Origin: Notamacropus eugenii
Taxonomy: Eukaryota; Chordata; Mammalia; Diprotodontia; Macropodidae
Direction: 5' to 3'
Assembly: GCF_028372415.1 (NCBI RefSeq)
Contig: NC_092878.1
Span: forward strand, 26,952,903-27,016,902
Length of the DNA stretch: 64,000 nt
The translations under genes were made by a program, and so were the position numbers. This document shows positions 33,120 through 42,560 of this stretch, piece by piece. Each line of letters starts with the position of its first letter. Positions within the stretch are counted from its first letter, which is position 1. The notes beneath the pieces were generated by a model. It did not search any database. It was given only the letters and a program-made list of their open reading frames with translations, and was not told where the DNA came from.

Positions 33120-36100
33120 CAACTCTAAGTACAAAGAAATTCCAACCCTCCTCCTACAATACAACGCCTACTAGTACCAATAAAAGTGCCACACCTCATT
33201 CACTTACTAGCTGTTTGACCCTGAGAAAGTCACTTAACTTCTGTCTCCATTTCCTCATCTGTAAAATGGGGAAAGTAACAGAACCTGCCTCCCAGGGATG
33301 TTGTGGACAATAAAATGAAATAATACTTTAAAGCATTTTGCAAACTACTCTATAAATGTGAGCTAATGTTACCATTATTTTGCTTAAGTAATTATGATTA
33401 GTTGACATAAAAAAGAACAAACCCCTTACTAGCCTGATATTCAAAGCCCTCCACCATCTGACTCCAGACAGACTCCCCTTCACCCATTCTACCAACCAGT
33501 CAGATTAGATTAATAGATGCTGCTGAATTTCATCCTCCACTCCAGCATCTCCAGGCATTCAAGCATTCCCCCATTCCTGAATATTACCCTGCTCCTTCTC
33601 GGACAATTCTCTTCCTCCAAAGTCCAGCTCAGGTGTTGACTCTTCCCTTAAGCCTTCCCTGATCTACCACTCCATGGGGCCATCTCCAGTCATCTTGATC
33701 TATATCTGGCCACTGGATCCAGATGACACTGGAGGAGAAAGTGAGGCTGGTGACCTTGCACAGCCATGCCTCACTTAAATCCAATTCTCTTGCAAGTTGT
33801 GGCATCACTTTCCTGATGTCATGGTCCTCTTCCAGAATGAAGGACAAGTGCAACAATCTACCACTCCACCACAACTGAAAATATCCTCTCCCTCCATGGA
33901 TTTTCTTGGAACACTTTGGGTCTTTCCTTTGTCTTTATCTTTCTACTTGCTTTCAGGCTTCTGTGTATATGTGTTGCACATTAGACTGGTGTGGTAGAAA
34001 TAGTTCTTGATTTTGAAGCTAGAAGGTCCAGATCTACGTCCATCACTGCCACTTCCATCTTCCACTCAGTCAAGTCCATCTCCAATCACTATTACGTAGG
34101 CAAATTACTTTACTTCTTTGGCCTCCATTTTCTCATTTGTAAAAAGAGGGGTGTGGACTAGCTGGCCAAGAGACTGATGTTTTTCATCTTTTTATCTCCA
34201 TCCTGGAAAGACATTCTCCAAAGTGACCTAGTAGGTCTTTACATGTTTGTAGAGTTGAAAAGTAGACTGGCTTTTAAATGATGCCATTTGATTAGGAGGT
34301 TTCCTTTGCTATATTTTGTGTCCCAAATAATAAGAAGCAACTACACAAATCCCCTCACTCCATAACTTAACTTCTGTCTTTTGTTGAGGGGGCCATCATT
34401 CAGTCACCCAGGTATGACTCCATCACTCAGGTATTTGACCTCAGAATCATCCTTGACTCTTGCTTCTCTCTCACCATCCCAGAACTAATCAGTGGACAAG
34501 TCTTGTCAATTCTACTTTCACAGCTGCTGCATCTGTGCACTCCTCCCCACTCACAGGGCCACTCCCCTCATTTAAGCCCTTGTTACCTTCACTACAAAAA
34601 TTTCCTAAATTATCTCCCTGACTCCAGGTGTCTTGCCCTCTCCTATCCATCCTCCACACAGCTGCCAAAGTGACATTCTTAACATATATTTGTGTTTAAT
34701 TGTGTTTAATTGGGTCATTCCCTGGTACAGGAAGCTCTAATGGTCCCTAGCAGTCTCTAGGATAAAATACAAACTCTTAGGTCTGGCATTTAAAGACCTT
34801 CACAATCTGCCTCCAACTGTGCTTTCTGCACCAATTATAAATCAATCCCCGACATCCACTCTACATTTCAGCCAAATTGACCTATTTCTTGCTCCCCATA
34901 TGTGACACTGCCATCTCCTTTCTCTGTGTCTTTGCATACACTGTTGCCTAAGCCTGCCACGTTCTCCCTCTTAATTTCCACTTTTATTAAGCATATGCCA
35001 GGTACTGTGCTAAGTGCCTAAGGAGATAAAGAAAGGCAAAAAAGGTAGTCCCTTGTTCTCAAGGAGCTCATAGTCTAAAAGGGGGACAATGTGCAAACAA
35101 CTGTGTATAAATGAGCTATACTCAAGATGAATTGGAGATATAATCCACAGAGGAAAGGCTCTAGGGGGATCAAGAAAGGCTTCCTGTAGAAGCTGAGATT
35201 TTAGCTAAGATTTGAAGGAAACCAGGGAAGCCAGGTGACAGAGATGAAGAGAAGGAGAACTCTAGGCTTAAGAGAAAGCCAATGAAAATGCCCAGAATAT
35301 TTGGAAGTCAAAATCTTAAAAAAAAATGAATATTATATTTTTTTGTTTACATGTAATTGAGAAAAAAATAAAATAAAAACTAAATGATAAAAAGAAAATT
35401 CCCAGAGCCAAGAGATGGAGAGTCCTATGCAAGGAACAGCAAGGAAGCTGCTGTCACTGGATTGAAGGATTCTTGGAGGCTGGGATATAAGGTATAAGAA
35501 GACTGGAAAGGTGGGAGGAGGAGAGGTGATGAAGGGCTTTGGACACAAAGTAAAGGGTTTTCTATTTGATCCTGAAGGCAATAAGGAGTTACTGCAGTTT
35601 GTTGAGTAGGGGGTATAACAGTCAAACCCGAATTTTAGGAAGATCGCTTTGGTGGCTAAATAGAGGGTGGAATGGAATTGGGAGAGACTTGTTTGTATCA
35701 GACAGATCAATCAGTCAGCTATTACAGTAGCCCATAGGTGAGGTGAGAAAGGTTTGCATCAGGGTGGTAGCAATATCAGGAGAGAAGGAGGCATATTAAA
35801 GAGAAGTCCCGAAGGTAAAATCAATAGTACTTAGCAACAAATGGGACATAAGGAGGGAGTAAGGGAATGAAGAGGGACTGAAGACACACACAGGTTTTGA
35901 GCTAAGGGAGCTGGAAGGATGAAGGCAGCTAGGTGGCTCAGTGGATAGAGGACCAGACCTGGAGTCAGGAAGACCTGAGTTCAAATCTAGCCTCAGACAC
36001 TTACTAGCTATCTGACCCTGAATGAATCACTTCACCTTGTTTGCCTCAATTTCCTTATCTGTAAAATGAGAAGGAAATGGCAAACTTCTCCTGTGTCTTT

Positions 36101-39100
36101 GCCATAGAAAACCCCAAATGGAGTCACAAATGGTTGGACATTACTGAATAAGAACAACAAACAATGATGATTTTATCAATAAATAGGGAGGTTAGGGAGA
36201 GAGGAAGGTTTTTCAGGGTAAAGATAATGAGTTCTCTTTTGAATACGTTGAGTCTGAGCAACATGGAGTTCCAAATGTCCAGTAGGCAGCTGGAGATGTA
36301 AGACTAGAGGTCAACAGAAAGGTCAGGGTTGGATAAGTAGATCTGAGAATCATCTGCATGGGTGATAATTGAATCCATGGAGGTTGATGAGATTACCATA
36401 TGTAGAACTTCTAGCTTCCTGGAAAGCACCCTTCCTAGATTTATCTTACATTCGTATATATTTTGCATTTACTTCACTGTGTACAGTTTTTCTCTCTTGG
36501 TATAACAGAAGCTGCCTGAGGGAAGGGACTGCTTCATTTTGGTCCTCTTCTCAGTGCCTAGGACTGTGCTTGACAATGTCACAAAGTATGGGTCCAGTAA
36601 ATGCTTGCTGAGTTGAATTGAATCCCAAATACTATCTCTGTCATGGTGGAGCTTACAACTGAATTATAAATCACACAGTTATGCTCAAAACAATTGAACC
36701 TGAACGTTGTGACATTGTAAAAAATCAGTCTCAAGGAGGAAATATGAGAAAACACCTGTCCTAATTCCTTTGAAAAGGTGGGGTCTGTGAGTGTGGAACA
36801 CTGAATATTATGTCAGATGATGCTGAGTGAGGTGAGCAGAGCTAGAACATAGTATACAGTAACAGCAACGTTGATGATTAACGTTGTTAGACTCAGCTCT
36901 TCCCAGCAAGTCAATGATCCAAGACAACTCCAAAAGACTTATGATGCAAAATGCTATCCACATCCAGAGAAAGAACTATGGAAGTATGAATGCAGATCGA
37001 AGCATACTATTTTCACCTTATTTGTTTTGTTTTTTCTTTTGATTGGGTTTTCCTTTTGTTCTGATCCTTTTTTCACAACATGACTAATGTGGAAATATGT
37101 TTAATATGATTGTACATGTATAGCCTATATCAGACTGCTTGCCATTCTTGGGGAGGGAGCAGGAAAGGGAGGGAGGGAGGGAGAAAAAAGCATGGAACTC
37201 AAAATCTCATAAAAGTGAATGCTGAAAACTTTTTACATATAAATGGAAAAAATTTGTTATGAAGCATGGGTCTGAGTGCGGAGACACATAGGGAAATATA
37301 GGTGATATATTTTAAAAACTATTAATAAAAGTCTGTTAAAAAGTAACATTGTCAAAATCATTATTCTTCTGGAAGGGAAAGGGTTAGAGCCAGGAGTTAA
37401 AAGAGAATAAGGGTAAAGGGATACTCGATCAGAAGATGTAGAGTCCAAGGACATCTGTTAGAACGCAGATCTGGCTAAGCAGAAAAAGTGACAGCTTCCT
37501 GTAATGAAGACAAAACATATCTTTGCCCTTTCTGGGAAGCGAAGGACCAGGAAGAAGGAATGCATGTTTGCTAAGCCTCTAGAATGTGCCAAACACTGTG
37601 CTAAGCACTTTATAAATAATCTCATTTGAATGTCACAGTAACCCTGTGAGGTAACTGCTATTACTATCCCTATTTTACAGATGAGGAAATTGATGAAGGT
37701 AGCAGTTAAATGACTCACCCAAGGTCACTTAGCCAGTAAACATCTAAGGCTAAACTAGGGTCTTTCTGATACCAGACCCAGTGTTACATCCACTGTGCCA
37801 CCAGTTGCCTCTGAACTAGCTGTGAAAGAAAGTCCAGATTAGCAGACTATCACCAATTCAGATTGCCAGCAGCCTCTCTTGGGACCATGTATGTGAAATT
37901 AAATTAAGGTCTATACAACTTCATGCTTTTCAAAGCGCTTTTATGTTTATTCATCACAACCACCCTAACTCCATGGGATTAGTGACCTTCTACCTCCAGT
38001 TCCTAGAATATCAAAACTTGGAAGGAAGCTTAGAGTTCCTGGATTTATCTACGTACATGTTACCTTCCCCACAGATTTGAAGGTCCCTGAGGGCAGGAAA
38101 AACTCTGGTTTTGCTGCTGAATCAGTGTCTGGCACACAGTCTAGAATATAGTAATCCCTCATTTAAAACTTATTAATTGATTCACTGATGAATTGATGAA
38201 TCTGTTTCAACCTCCTGATTTTATAGATGGGGGAAATGAAAGTCAAAAGGATAAAATGATTAATCCAAGGTCATACATCAAAATAGTAGCAGTCAGAACT
38301 AGAAAAAAGGTCTCTAGATAGTCAACATTTTTTTTTTTACTTTCTATTTTAAAGAGATTTTGATTGATCTCTTTAGTTTTTACATCACTTAGATTTCCCT
38401 CCTCTACTCCTTATCACAGAGTAAACATTTAATACTTATACTAGTTGAACTGAGTCAAATTACTAAGGCAAGTAACATCCCCATTTTACAGATGATGAAA
38501 CTAAGACCCCGAGAAATCTTGCCCAAGATCCCACAGCAACTTAGAGGGAGAACTAGGCGGTGCAGAGGATAGAGCTCTTGGTTTGAAGTCAGGAAACTTT
38601 AATCCAGCTTCATTTCCCAGCTGTCTGACCTTAGGTAAGTCACTTGACCATTCTTAGCCTCAGTTTCCCCATCTATAAAGTGAAGATAATAATGACACCT
38701 GCCTCATGTAGTTGTGGTAAGGATCAAACGAGGTCAAAGACAGGGTGTCCCAAAAGTCTTAGTGCAGTTTTAAGCTAGCAAAATTAAGCTATCCAACTGC
38801 ACTAAGACTTTTGGGACACCCTGTAATACAGCGCTGTCTGAATGTTATCTATTATTAGGGTTATTGTCATAGCCGTAACTAGAATCTGCATTTCTTGATT
38901 CCTCCCTTACTACTCCCACTCCTTCTCAGTGCTCTTCCCATTATACCAAACAGCTGAGAACATTTTGTTCCCTGAGGAGCAGCCCCAATGAACTTTTGAC
39001 GGAAGAGGCAAAAGATAAGTTTCGTTTTTCACAAGAGAAAGCTTTTATACCTGCTCATTTTCCTGTCCCTCCGGTCAGTCACCTACTCTTTTCTGGTCTC

Positions 39101-39443
39101 CAGCTCCTTTATTTGTCTCTTCTCTGTCCCTCCAGCCATCCCCTTTACTGCCCACTTCTCCCAGGCATCCCCAAACCCGCTCTGTTCAGACCTGGTACAG
39201 CTCCTGAAGCTGGGAATCCACCCACTGCTCTGTCTCTAGCCACGTCTGTAGCTGTCCCAGGTCATACTTCACTGTCAAACGGCTTGGTTTCCGGGTCTTT
39301 GGACTTGTGGATTTGGAAGAATCCAGCCGAGGCCTTGAGTGAGATGTCCTTCTCTCCTTAGCACTCCACTGGACCTGCTTACTGTGGTTCCCTGGGTCCC
39401 CGTTGGACACAGAGCCACAGGGAGAATGGTGTGAGGAAAGCAT
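28882..39443 (-). CDS. PPP1R14D: PPP1R14D (GBPI/CPI-17 family), complete, 4 exons, 143 aa
   Basis: A phosphorylation-dependent inhibitor of protein phosphatase 1 of the CPI-17/PHI-1 family, gut-enriched in other mammals. Minus-strand exons: 39443-39192 (84 codons), 29827-29747 (27), 29401-29369 (11), 28947-28882 (21 plus TGA). All junctions are phase 0 and GT-AG. The key phosphosite block is RKPSRLTVKYD at residues 51-61; T57 corresponds to Thr38 of CPI-17, whose phosphorylation makes the protein inhibitory. The PHIN fold follows (QLQTWLETEQWVDSQLQELY, FNLEDFIELSTDEQKTRLQ, PFISELLCRLKSLRRLSRPQ). Length and sequence agree with human (145 aa, from memory). L62 stands where human has Arg. The start context is weak (ttc before ATG). 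No poly(A) hexamer was found within a few hundred bases after the stop. Confidence 0.95.
29100..29312 (+). repeat. L2 3' end in PPP1R14D intron 3
   Basis: 'cccccattagaatgtaagct', 'gggagcagggactgtttttg' and 'agtaagtgcctaataaatgc' are the sense L2 terminal blocks. The copy ends 57 bp from exon 3. Confidence 0.75.
29369..29401 (-). CDS. PPP1R14D: PPP1R14D exon 3 (33-bp microexon)
   Basis: Encodes AMLQECVSPTE, matching human AILGNCPRPTE. The acceptor is tttttcctag and the donor gtgagt. Confidence 0.93.
29747..29827 (-). CDS. PPP1R14D: PPP1R14D exon 2
   Basis: Encodes EQLSSVPEFNLEDFIELSTD then EQKTRLQ, the acidic helix region of the PP1 inhibitor fold. The acceptor is ctttgcag and the donor gtggga. 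Confidence 0.95.
30090..30480 (+). repeat. unnamed repeat, copy A, split by a reversed SINE
   Basis: The left half reads 'cagtacagggatatgctggt' then 'aaaggtttaacaaccagctc' and the right half 'ttctaaagtctagac'. Both match copies B (46385-46650) and C (52260-52440). A reversed SINE (30185-30435) sits between the halves. Confidence 0.6.
30185..30435 (-). repeat. tRNA-derived SINE with BovB/RTE-like tail, reverse
   Basis: 'tcagtcatgtgtgactcttc', 'gtttgccatttctttctcca', 'gacttgcccagggtcacaca' and 'ctctctatccactaaaccaa' run in reversed order relative to the 14560 copy. It is close to full length. Confidence 0.85.
30491..30603 (-). mobile_element. hAT-like MITE fragment
   Basis: It starts with the terminal-repeat-like cagtggttgtcaagctccta and continues 'tatattgactcagaaaacca' and 'cattatctatgttctat'. 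This is the reverse of the right end of the hAT element at 56651-56851. Its other end is missing; a SINE 5' fragment begins at about 30604. Confidence 0.65.
30604..30890 (+). repeat. SINE 5' fragment followed by L2
   Basis: 30604-30655 'gggtagcgaggtggtccagt' is a tRNA-SINE head. 30660-30890 is sense L2 ('gctccttacatatgatacca' then 'tttgcactgatcacctagaa'). Confidence 0.6.
31045..31165 (-). repeat. tRNA-derived SINE head, reverse
   Basis: 'gttaagtgacttgcccagag', 'gactccagggctggtgctct' and 'ccacctagctgcccc' form the reversed SINE head and body. Confidence 0.85.
31190..31290 (+). repeat. L2 3' end
   Basis: 'ctcccaatagaatgtgagga' and 'cagtgtgtagcccatagtag' then 'gtgcttgagtgatt'. Confidence 0.6.
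31790..31950 (+). repeat. MIR-like SINE
   Basis: 'gttcaaattccatccctgac' and 'tcccagtttcatcatctgta' and 'aaaatccctttcagctttaa' in order. Confidence 0.65.
32191..32206. other. polylinker-like 16-mer (BamHI-SalI-partial PstI)
   Basis: ggatccgtcgacctgc equals 16 consecutive bases of the classical M13mp7-type cloning linker as I remember it. It lies in AT-rich intronic DNA. It may be chance, or a trace of cloning or assembly. Confidence 0.3.
32250..32430 (+). repeat. MIR-like SINE
   Basis: 'agagcaatggattgaaagtc', 'gggttcaaatcccactcctc' and 'cctttaatctatgacc' follow the MIR order. Confidence 0.65.
32855..33118. repeat. (GA)n-rich purine tract
   Basis: About 260 bp almost purely of A and G on the plus strand, ending in a nearly perfect (GA)n run of about 46 bp (33071-33116). 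Open frames on both strands here are low-complexity artefacts. Confidence 0.95.
33195..33380 (+). repeat. MIR-like SINE
   Basis: 'cactcattc' is followed by 'ctgagaaagtcacttaactt', 'tcctcatctgtaaaatgggg' and a 'ttttgcaaactactctataa' tail. Confidence 0.75.
33420..33860 (+). repeat. L2 fragment followed by SINE tail
   Basis: 33420-33660 is sense L2 ('tattcaaagccctccaccat'). 33665-33850 is the 41190-type SINE tail ('gccatctccagtcatcttga', then 'catggtcctcttccagaatg'). Confidence 0.7.
34000..34165 (+). repeat. MIR-like SINE
   Basis: 'ttgattttgaagctagaagg', 'ggcaaattactttacttctt' and 'ttttctcatttgtaaaaaga' in order. Confidence 0.6.
34420..34970 (+). repeat. L2 3' region, sense
   Basis: 'cacacagctgccaaagtgac', 'gtctctaggataaaatacaa', 'catttaaagaccttcacaat' and 'gtgtctttgcatacactgtt' follow the L2 3' consensus. 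A short duplicated 'tgtgtttaat' occurs at 34692-34711. Confidence 0.75.
34975..36395 (-). mobile_element. L2 LINE, 1.2 kb, antisense, split by a SINE
   Basis: Reversed L2 blocks run in order for over a kilobase: 'ctcaaggagctcatagtcta', 'atgaagggctttggacacaa', 'agctattacagtagcccata', 'gagttctcttttgaatacgt', 'gagaatcatctgcatgggtg'. Read on the minus strand, the far end corresponds to the L2 reverse transcriptase region around HGFNYH. The PPP1R14D intron hosts it in the gene's own orientation. A SINE lies at 35925-36155. Confidence 0.8.
35925..36155 (+). repeat. tRNA-derived SINE with BovB/RTE-like tail, inside L2
   Basis: 'ggcagctaggtggctcagtg', 'gagtcaggaagacctgagtt', 'gagaaggaaatggcaaactt' and 'tggacattactgaataagaa' form a complete copy. 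L2 sequence continues on both sides. Confidence 0.9.
36405..36625 (+). repeat. L2 3' end
   Basis: 'gaagctgcctgagggaaggg', 'cagtgcctaggactgtgctt' and 'gtaaatgcttgctgagttga' form the sense L2 terminus. Confidence 0.65.
36780..37345 (+). mobile_element. L1 3' end, 5'-truncated
   Basis: It begins at the last ORF2 codons ('ctgagtgaggtgagcagagc', the ..SEVSR.. segment) and runs through the 3'UTR: 'aatgctatccacatccagag', 'ccttttgttctgatcctttt', 'ctcaaaatctcataaaagtg'. It is the same subfamily as L1 B. Confidence 0.85.
37540..37810 (-). repeat. MIR/CORE SINE, reverse
   Basis: 'ctagaatgtgccaaacactg', 'tattttacagatgaggaaat' and 'acatccactgtgccaccagt' in reversed order. Confidence 0.7.
38050..38190 (+). 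repeat. L2 3' end
   Basis: 'aaggtccctgagggcaggaa', then 'gtgtctggcacacagtctag' and 'cattta...attaattgattca'. Confidence 0.6.
38560..38905 (+). repeat. MIR SINE interrupted by a mariner MITE
   Basis: 'agctctt...ggtttgaagtcaggaa', 'cttaggtaagtcacttgacc', 'cagtttccccatctataaag' are MIR. Its tail resumes after the MITE with 'gctgtctgaatgttatctat'. Confidence 0.75.
38741..38823. mobile_element. 83-bp mariner-type MITE with 29-bp perfect inverted repeats
   Basis: Starting CAGGGTGTCCCAAAAGTCTT, the left 29 bases are repeated exactly, inverted, at the right end, with 25 unpaired bases between. The terminus resembles mariner ends. The right flank is TA (38824-38825), as expected for a mariner target; the left flank is GA, probably a mutated TA. 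No transposase is encoded. It lies within a MIR in PPP1R14D intron 1. Confidence 0.85.
39192..39443 (-). CDS. PPP1R14D: PPP1R14D exon 1
   Basis: Encodes MLSSHHSPCGSVSNGDPGNH through VDSQLQELYQ (84 codons), including the inhibitory phosphosite T57. The donor is GTCTGA, a weaker match than the other donors of the gene. Confidence 0.95.
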
Positions 39444-40040
39444 GAATGTCCAGGTCTAGGGAAAGCGTTGGGAATGACTGCTCAGGGCCTGACAGAGATA
39501 GTATAGTAGTAAAGGAGAACAGGAGGAAAGAAGGGAGGGACAGAGGGGAGGGGCCAAGAGACACACACACTCCTGCTCTCCAATAGGTGCTTTTTCAGAG
39601 ATTACTCTATTGTGCCAAGATATGAGAACATAATAGCTGAGTTCAAAGGGCAATCACCCTAAAGCCCCAGGGAGAAGCAAGGTCTCATTCCAGCAGCATC
39701 TAGGACCCAGACAAATAAAAACAACTTAGCTTCTGAGCTGGGGGCTCTAGATTGCACTGAACAGGGCTGAAGCTGAGCCAAGGCTAGGTGATGGGCCTGA
39801 GACTGAGTGGCTAACCTGAGCCAAGAGCAAAATCAATTCCCTTCAACGAATGTTTATGATTATTGAGTATATGTTGTGACTATGAGAGACAATGGGATAT
39901 GGTAGATAGAGGTCTCAAAGTCAGGAAGATCTGGGCTCAAGTCTTCCTTCTGATACATAAGGGCTGGGTGACCCTGGGTAAGTGATTTAACCTCTCCACA
40001 AGGTTATAAGACTATAACAGAGGAGGTGCTGCTATGCCTT
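39444..40040. other. PPP1R14D upstream region, no repeat recognised at first
   Basis: The first ~350 bp upstream of the start codon (39444-39800) should contain the PPP1R14D promoter and 5'UTR. I see no TATA box or CpG island. 39830-40020 has weak MIR/SINE traces ('aaagtcaggaagatctgggc'). Confidence 0.4.
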
Positions 40041-40049
40041 GGCAAAGGC

Positions 40050-40720
40050 CATTTCTTCACTTTGACTCATGGGTTGAGGTAGGGAAATTGGAATACCCCC
40101 TGCTCCCCATTGCCACTTCCAGATTCTCCCCCATCTCCATCCCGCAGTCACATCTCCTCCTTTGAGGTTCATGATCTTCATATCCACCACCTGATCAGAA
40201 TCCTGATAGCCATCTATAGACCTCCAAGGCATTCCTCTTCCTTCCTCAATGATTTCATTATCTGGCTTACAACTTTTCTCTCCTGTACTGCTCTCATCCT
40301 AAGAGACTTCGGTATACATGTTGACTCTCCATCAACCACCCTAACCACTCAGTCCCTCACCCTATTCACTATGGATGACCTGTTCCTCCACCCTATGTCA
40401 GACACATTCAAAGATAGCTATAATCTTGATCTTGCCATCACCAACAAATGTATTATCTCCATGTTCAAGACTTCCAAAATCCTCTTCTCTGGTCATAATC
40501 TACTGACTTTTCACCCCTCTGCCTCCCCTTACTAAGACCTAATTTTTGTCCACACTATCCACTACCCAATTCTTTGAGCTCCCATTTTTCTCCCCTACAC
40601 TAGTCATTCTCTCTTCTTTTCTCCATTTTCGCTCCATGGTGAACCAATTCAACTCTACACTGTCCTTTCTTCTATCACCAATTATGTCCAGTTATGTCTG
40701 AGCCTTGCATCATTTCCACC
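40050..40720 (+). mobile_element. L2/CR1 LINE endonuclease fragment with a 142-codon open frame
   Basis: The open frame 40110-40535 reads LIAIYRPPRHSSSFLNDFII, then LILRDFGIHVDSPSTTLTT and NLDLAITNKCIISM, ending in SGHNLLTFHPSASP. These correspond to CR1/L2 endonuclease segments (YRPP, GDFNIHVD, TLDLV, SDH..ITF). The Gly-Asp-Phe-Asn and Ser-Asp-His catalytic segments are altered (RDFG, SGH), so it is inactive despite the open frame. Confidence 0.8.
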
Positions 40721-40809
40721 ATTCCTCTAGACCAGGACTGAATAGAAGTGGAGAAAGTAATGAAACCATTCTGTATCCACCACAAATTTTGTTTTTGTTT
40801 TTTTTTGTG

Positions 40810-41065
40810 GTTGTTGTTCAGTCATTTTCACTTGTGTCTAACTCTTGATGACCCCATTTGGGATCTTCTTGGCAAGTTACTGGAATGGTTTGCCATTTCC
40901 TTCTCCAGCTCATTTTACAGATGAGAAAACTGAGGCAAACAGGGTTAAGTGACTTGACTAGGGATGCACAGCTAGTAAGTGTCTAAGGCCAGATTTGAAC
41001 TCAGGAAGATGAGTCTGACTCTAGGTCCAGCACCCTATATACCAGGCCATCTAGATGCCCTCAAA
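40810..41065 (-). repeat. tRNA-derived SINE with BovB/RTE-like tail, reverse
   Basis: 'gttgttcagtcattttcact', 'gtttgccatttccttctcca', 'gagaaaactgaggcaaacag' and 'aactcaggaagatgagtctg' form a full-length reversed copy. Confidence 0.88.
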
Positions 41066-41189
41066 TTTATGTTATACAACCTCAACTCTTATTTAGCTCA
41101 ACCCCTTCCTTCTTTTTTTATGAATGAGGAGACATAGGCCCCAAAAGGTAAACAGAATTGAAAAATGAACTAGACCTAGTCACTACATG

Positions 41190-41521
41190 TGACTAAAGGG
41201 CAGCTAGGTGGTGCAGTGGGTAGAGCACCAGTGCAGGAGTCAGGAGGACCTGAGTTCAAATCTCACCTCAGACACTTGACATTCACTAGCTGTGTGACCT
41301 TGGGCAGGTCACTTAGCCTCAATTGCTTCATCCTGGTTCATCTCTAGCCATCCTGATGAATAATCTGGTCACTGAATTCAGATGGCTCTGGAGGAGAAGT
41401 GAGGCTGGTGACCTGCACAGCCCTCCCTCACTCAAAACAAAGTCAAGTGCAAGTCATGTCATTACTTCTCTGATAGCATGGTCTTCTTCAGCAACGAAGT
41501 ACAAACACACACACAACATGT
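41190..41521 (+). repeat. complete tRNA-derived SINE, second tail type
   Basis: The best-preserved copy in the window: head 'gggcagctaggtggtgcagt', body 'gacctgagttcaaatctcac' and 'cttgggcaggtcacttagcc', then a ~180-bp tail ('ctagccatcctgatgaataa', 'ggaggagaagtgaggctggt', 'ctcaaaacaaagtcaagtgc') ending in a CA-rich run. It serves as reference for copies at 14155, 18628, 20085, 33665, 57838 and 62335. Confidence 0.9.
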
Positions 41522-41609
41522 GACTAGAACCTGCCTTCTGGTCCTGTGTACTTTCTGCTCTCTTGGAAATTGACTACCTTTGGAATCTAAGTAGGAAGGA
41601 AAGAAAAAA

Positions 41610-42050
41610 ATGTATTCAGTGCTTCTATGTGCCAGGTACCGTGCTAAGTGCTTTATAAATATTATCTCATTTGATCCTCACCGTAATTCTGGGAAGTAGG
41701 TACCATTATGATCCCCATTTTATAGATAAGGAAACTGAGGTTAAGTCTCTTGTCCAGGGACAGACAGCTGAGAAGTGTCTGAGATGACACTGGTCTAGCT
41801 CTCTGTCCACTGTACCAACTAACTGCCTAAAGGAACCATTTTGCTAGTTGAGTCCTATACGAAAGGCTAGCCAGAATCAATGGAGCCTCCCATCTAAGGC
41901 CCTGAGTTCAAGTGATATCAAAGATTTAGAACTGGAAGGATCTTTAAAAATCATCATCTAATCTAATTTACTCATTTTGCAGATAAGTGAACTGAGGTGT
42001 GGAGAGGGGATGTAACTTGCCCTATTGAGCCCAAGTTTATCAACTCCCAA
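41610..42050 (-). repeat. two MIR-type SINE fragments, reverse
   Basis: 41610-41830 reads 'cttctatgtgccaggtaccg' and 'aaggaaactgaggttaagtc'; 41930-42050 reads 'ctcattttgcagataagtga' and 'gtaacttgccctattgagcc'. Confidence 0.65.
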
Positions 42051-42394
42051 TATATTCTCTTTTTACTATAGCATACTACCACTGCTCTATGTACCCTAGA
42101 AAAGGACTAGGGAATTAGGGGGCTCAGGGCTGCTGGAGGAGGATTGGAGGTGGCATTTATCACTAAGTCTTCAGTAGAGTCAATTAACTAGGTAGCACTG
42201 GGCAGATTCAAGGCATAAAGGAAGCAATGCATCAGTTTCTCTATGTGGTCTTCTAGCCTTCATTTTTGTGATTCTTGTGTTGAGTTCATCTTTACAGAGG
42301 ACGAGTTCATAGGGTATTTGCATACCTGCTACTTAGAATATAGAACATTGAATATGCATTTGTGATCTTCAATGTTTACCTCATTTAAATACTC

Positions 42395-42560
42395 AAGAGC
42401 TGCTTTCAGACCTCTTTGAGGCAAAGAAGAGCTGTGGCTTTGGAGTCAAAGGACCTTAGTTCAAATCTTGCCTCTGATACTTACTAGCTGAGAGACCTTG
42501 AACAAGCCACAAGCTCCTAGACTTCACTTTTCTCATCAGTAAAATGAGGGGGTTGAATTA
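42395..42560 (+). repeat. MIR-like SINE
   Basis: 'gctttggagtcaaaggacct', 'gttcaaatcttgcctctgat' and 'cttttctcatcagtaaaatg' in order. Confidence 0.7.

Noticed and set aside
32796-33174. 122-123-codon frames of Ser/Leu or Glu/Arg
   Set aside because: They are products of the GA-rich tract.
35333-35710. 125-codon minus-strand frame
   Set aside because: It is internal L2 sequence.
41190-41260. tRNA gene
   Set aside because: The tRNA-like segment is the head of a SINE. It has no full cloverleaf context and recurs many times in the window.
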